From positions 372,001 through 436,000 of the forward strand of contig JADKFY010000001.1 of the NCBI GenBank assembly GCA_016717305.1: a stretch of DNA of 64,000 nucleotides, written 5' to 3'. The notes beneath the pieces were generated by a model. It saw only the letters and a list, made by a program, of their open reading frames with translations. It was not told the origin of the DNA and searched no databases. A program made the translations under genes and the position numbers. Shown one piece after another: positions 62,928-64,000 of this stretch. Each line of letters starts with the position of its first letter. Position 1 is the stretch's first letter. The DNA is from Flavobacteriales bacterium. GTDB lineage: Bacteria; Bacteroidota; Bacteroidia; Flavobacteriales_F; PHOS-HE28.

Positions 62928-64000
62928 ATGGGCCGTGCATGGATATTGGCCCTGTCCATCGCGCTTCCGTGCCAACTCATTGCCCAATCGCCGCATGGTG
63001 AACGGATGAAACTCGACTGTGCGGCTTGTCATGATCCGCAGGGATGGACCACGATGCGGAGTGACATGATATTCGACCACGGGACAACGGATTTTCCATT
63101 GGAAGGATCACACACTTCGATCAATTGTAAGCAGTGCCATAACTCGCTCGATTTTGATAAGTCACCGTCGAGTGATTGTATCTCGTGCCATACCGATGTG
63201 CACAACCAAAGCGTTGGCAACGATTGTGCACGCTGCCATACGCCACAGAATTGGTTGGTGAATACCATCCCGGAGATCCACGAGCAGAATGGATTTCCGT
63301 TGGTGGGTGTGCACATCGCCTTGAGCTGTGTGGATTGCCATAGCGCTGGCAACCCTCTTGTCTTCGCACGATTGGGCAATGATTGCATCAATTGCCACTT
63401 GGCCGATTTCCAAGCTGCAAAGGCACCGGATCATGTAGCGGCTGGTTATTCAATGGATTGCACCGAATGTCACGATCCATTCGGAACAGGCTGGAGCACG
63501 ACATCCGTGAACCATGATTTCTTCCCACTCGTCATGGGACATGCGATCAATGATTGCGCGCGCTGTCACACTACGGCCAACTTCTCAGATGCATCTCCGG
63601 AGTGTGTTTCCTGTCATCAACAGGATTACACGAGCACGGTTTCCCCATCGCATACCGCATCGGGCTTTTCGACGGATTGTGCGTCATGTCACAGCATAGC
63701 GGGCTGGGTCCCGGCGACCTTCGACCATAATAACACGGCATTCCCACTTCACGGAACGCACATCACCACGGCGTGCATCGAATGCCATGCAAATGGTTTC
63801 GCTGGAACACCCACGACATGTAACGCGTGCCATATGGATGATTACAACAGCACCACCGCGCCGAACCACTCGGCTTCGGGATTCCCGACGGATTGTGCGC
63901 AATGCCATGACGAAACGAATTGGGGTACTGCCAACTTTGATCATAATAATACGGCCTTCCCATTGCACGGAACCCATATCACTACTGCGTGTATCGAATG
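62928..64000 (+). CDS. Third exported multiheme cytochrome, cut by the window end
   Basis: Open from the ATG at 62928 to the window edge. The signal peptide is MGRAWILALSIALPCQLIAQ. Thirteen complete CxxCH sites are visible, and a fourteenth is cut at 64000. The N-terminal part runs parallel to that of the giant cytochrome: SPHG-x6-DC-x2-CH-x4-GW, then HEQNGFPL-x2-x-H and TDC-x2-CHDP. The repeat FDHNNTAFPLHGTHITTACIEC already appears twice near the edge, so the protein likely continues as another tandem array. It starts 49 bases after the previous stop. Confidence 0.9.
   Translation, partial: MGRAWILALSIALPCQLIAQSPHGERMKLDCAACHDPQGWTTMRSDMIFDHGTTDFPLEGSHTSINCKQCHNSLDFDKSPSSDCISCHTDVHNQSVGNDCARCHTPQNWLVNTIPEIHEQNGFPLVGVHIALSCVDCHSAGNPLVFARLGNDCINCHLADFQAAKAPDHVAAGYSMDCTECHDPFGTGWSTTSVNHDFFPLVMGHAINDCARCHTTANFSDASPECVSCHQQDYTSTVSPSHTASGFSTDCASCHSIAGWVPATFDHNNTAFPLHGTHITTACIECHANGFAGTPTTCNACHMDDYNSTTAPNHSASGFPTDCAQCHDETNWGTANFDHNNTAFPLHGTHITTACIE

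Noticed and set aside
1..64000. Mobile elements or prophage
   Set aside because: No transposase, integrase, phage structural gene or flanking repeat pair was seen anywhere in the window.

Overview
The window looks like chromosome of a Bacteroidota bacterium, most likely order Flavobacteriales. Evidence: an ExbB-X-ExbD-ExbD operon of the Bacteroidota kind, a secreted protein with a type IX secretion (T9SS) sorting tail, a CarboxypepD_reg-like/DUF5686 outer-membrane protein, a TIGR01777 epimerase, and repeated TAnnTTyGC promoter elements (the Bacteroidota -7 box) close to start codons. Base composition is near balanced. There is no rRNA, IS element, phage, CRISPR array or plasmid gene, and one tRNA-Ser. 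Most of the first 54 kb is housekeeping.

Layout. 1-2.9 kb: a broken heptosyltransferase-like gene, tatD, ansA, tRNA-Ser. 3.1-5.5 kb: exbB (frameshifted), a small membrane protein and two exbD, closed by a strong terminator. 5.6-16.5 kb: dusB, a LolC/E-type permease, a methyltransferase, rbfA, an MsbA-like exporter, an acyltransferase, a class A PBP with an in-frame stop, hflX, a cytochrome c lipoprotein and a four-helix membrane protein. 16.6-22.2 kb: two secreted amidohydrolase-fold proteins and an unrecognised protein. 22.3-32.5 kb: trpS, two separated JmjC/cupin-like paralogues, plsC, gatC, a CPBP protease, a TylF-type methyltransferase, copA, kbl. 32.5-37.6 kb: a broken unknown ORF and rplM-rpsI-rpsB-tsf-pyrH-frr. 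37.6-50.1 kb: radical SAM, DUF5686, MMPL transporter, rfbA, prenyl synthase, epimerase, T9SS protein, DinB and unknowns. 50.2-54.4 kb: sucA-odhB (2-oxoglutarate dehydrogenase E1 and E2).

The unusual part is 55.1-64 kb: five tightly packed same-strand genes. They encode a His-rich membrane protein (candidate b-type cytochrome), a membrane-anchored ferredoxin/flavin NAD(P)H-type oxidoreductase, and three exported multiheme c-type cytochromes with 20, about 55 and at least 13 CxxCH sites (the last runs off the window). The middle one is built from six copies of a 420-bp tandem unit. Together they look like an electron conduit from a cytoplasmic reductant through the inner membrane to a very long periplasmic or extracellular heme wire. 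No terminal oxidoreductase is visible in the window, so substrate and direction are unknown.

Sequence quality needs caution. Four normally intact genes are disrupted (glycosyltransferase stop, exbB frameshift, PBP1A stop, three indels in the large cytochrome). A 340-bp stretch just before the cytochrome cluster is almost pure G runs and resembles a sequencing or assembly artefact.
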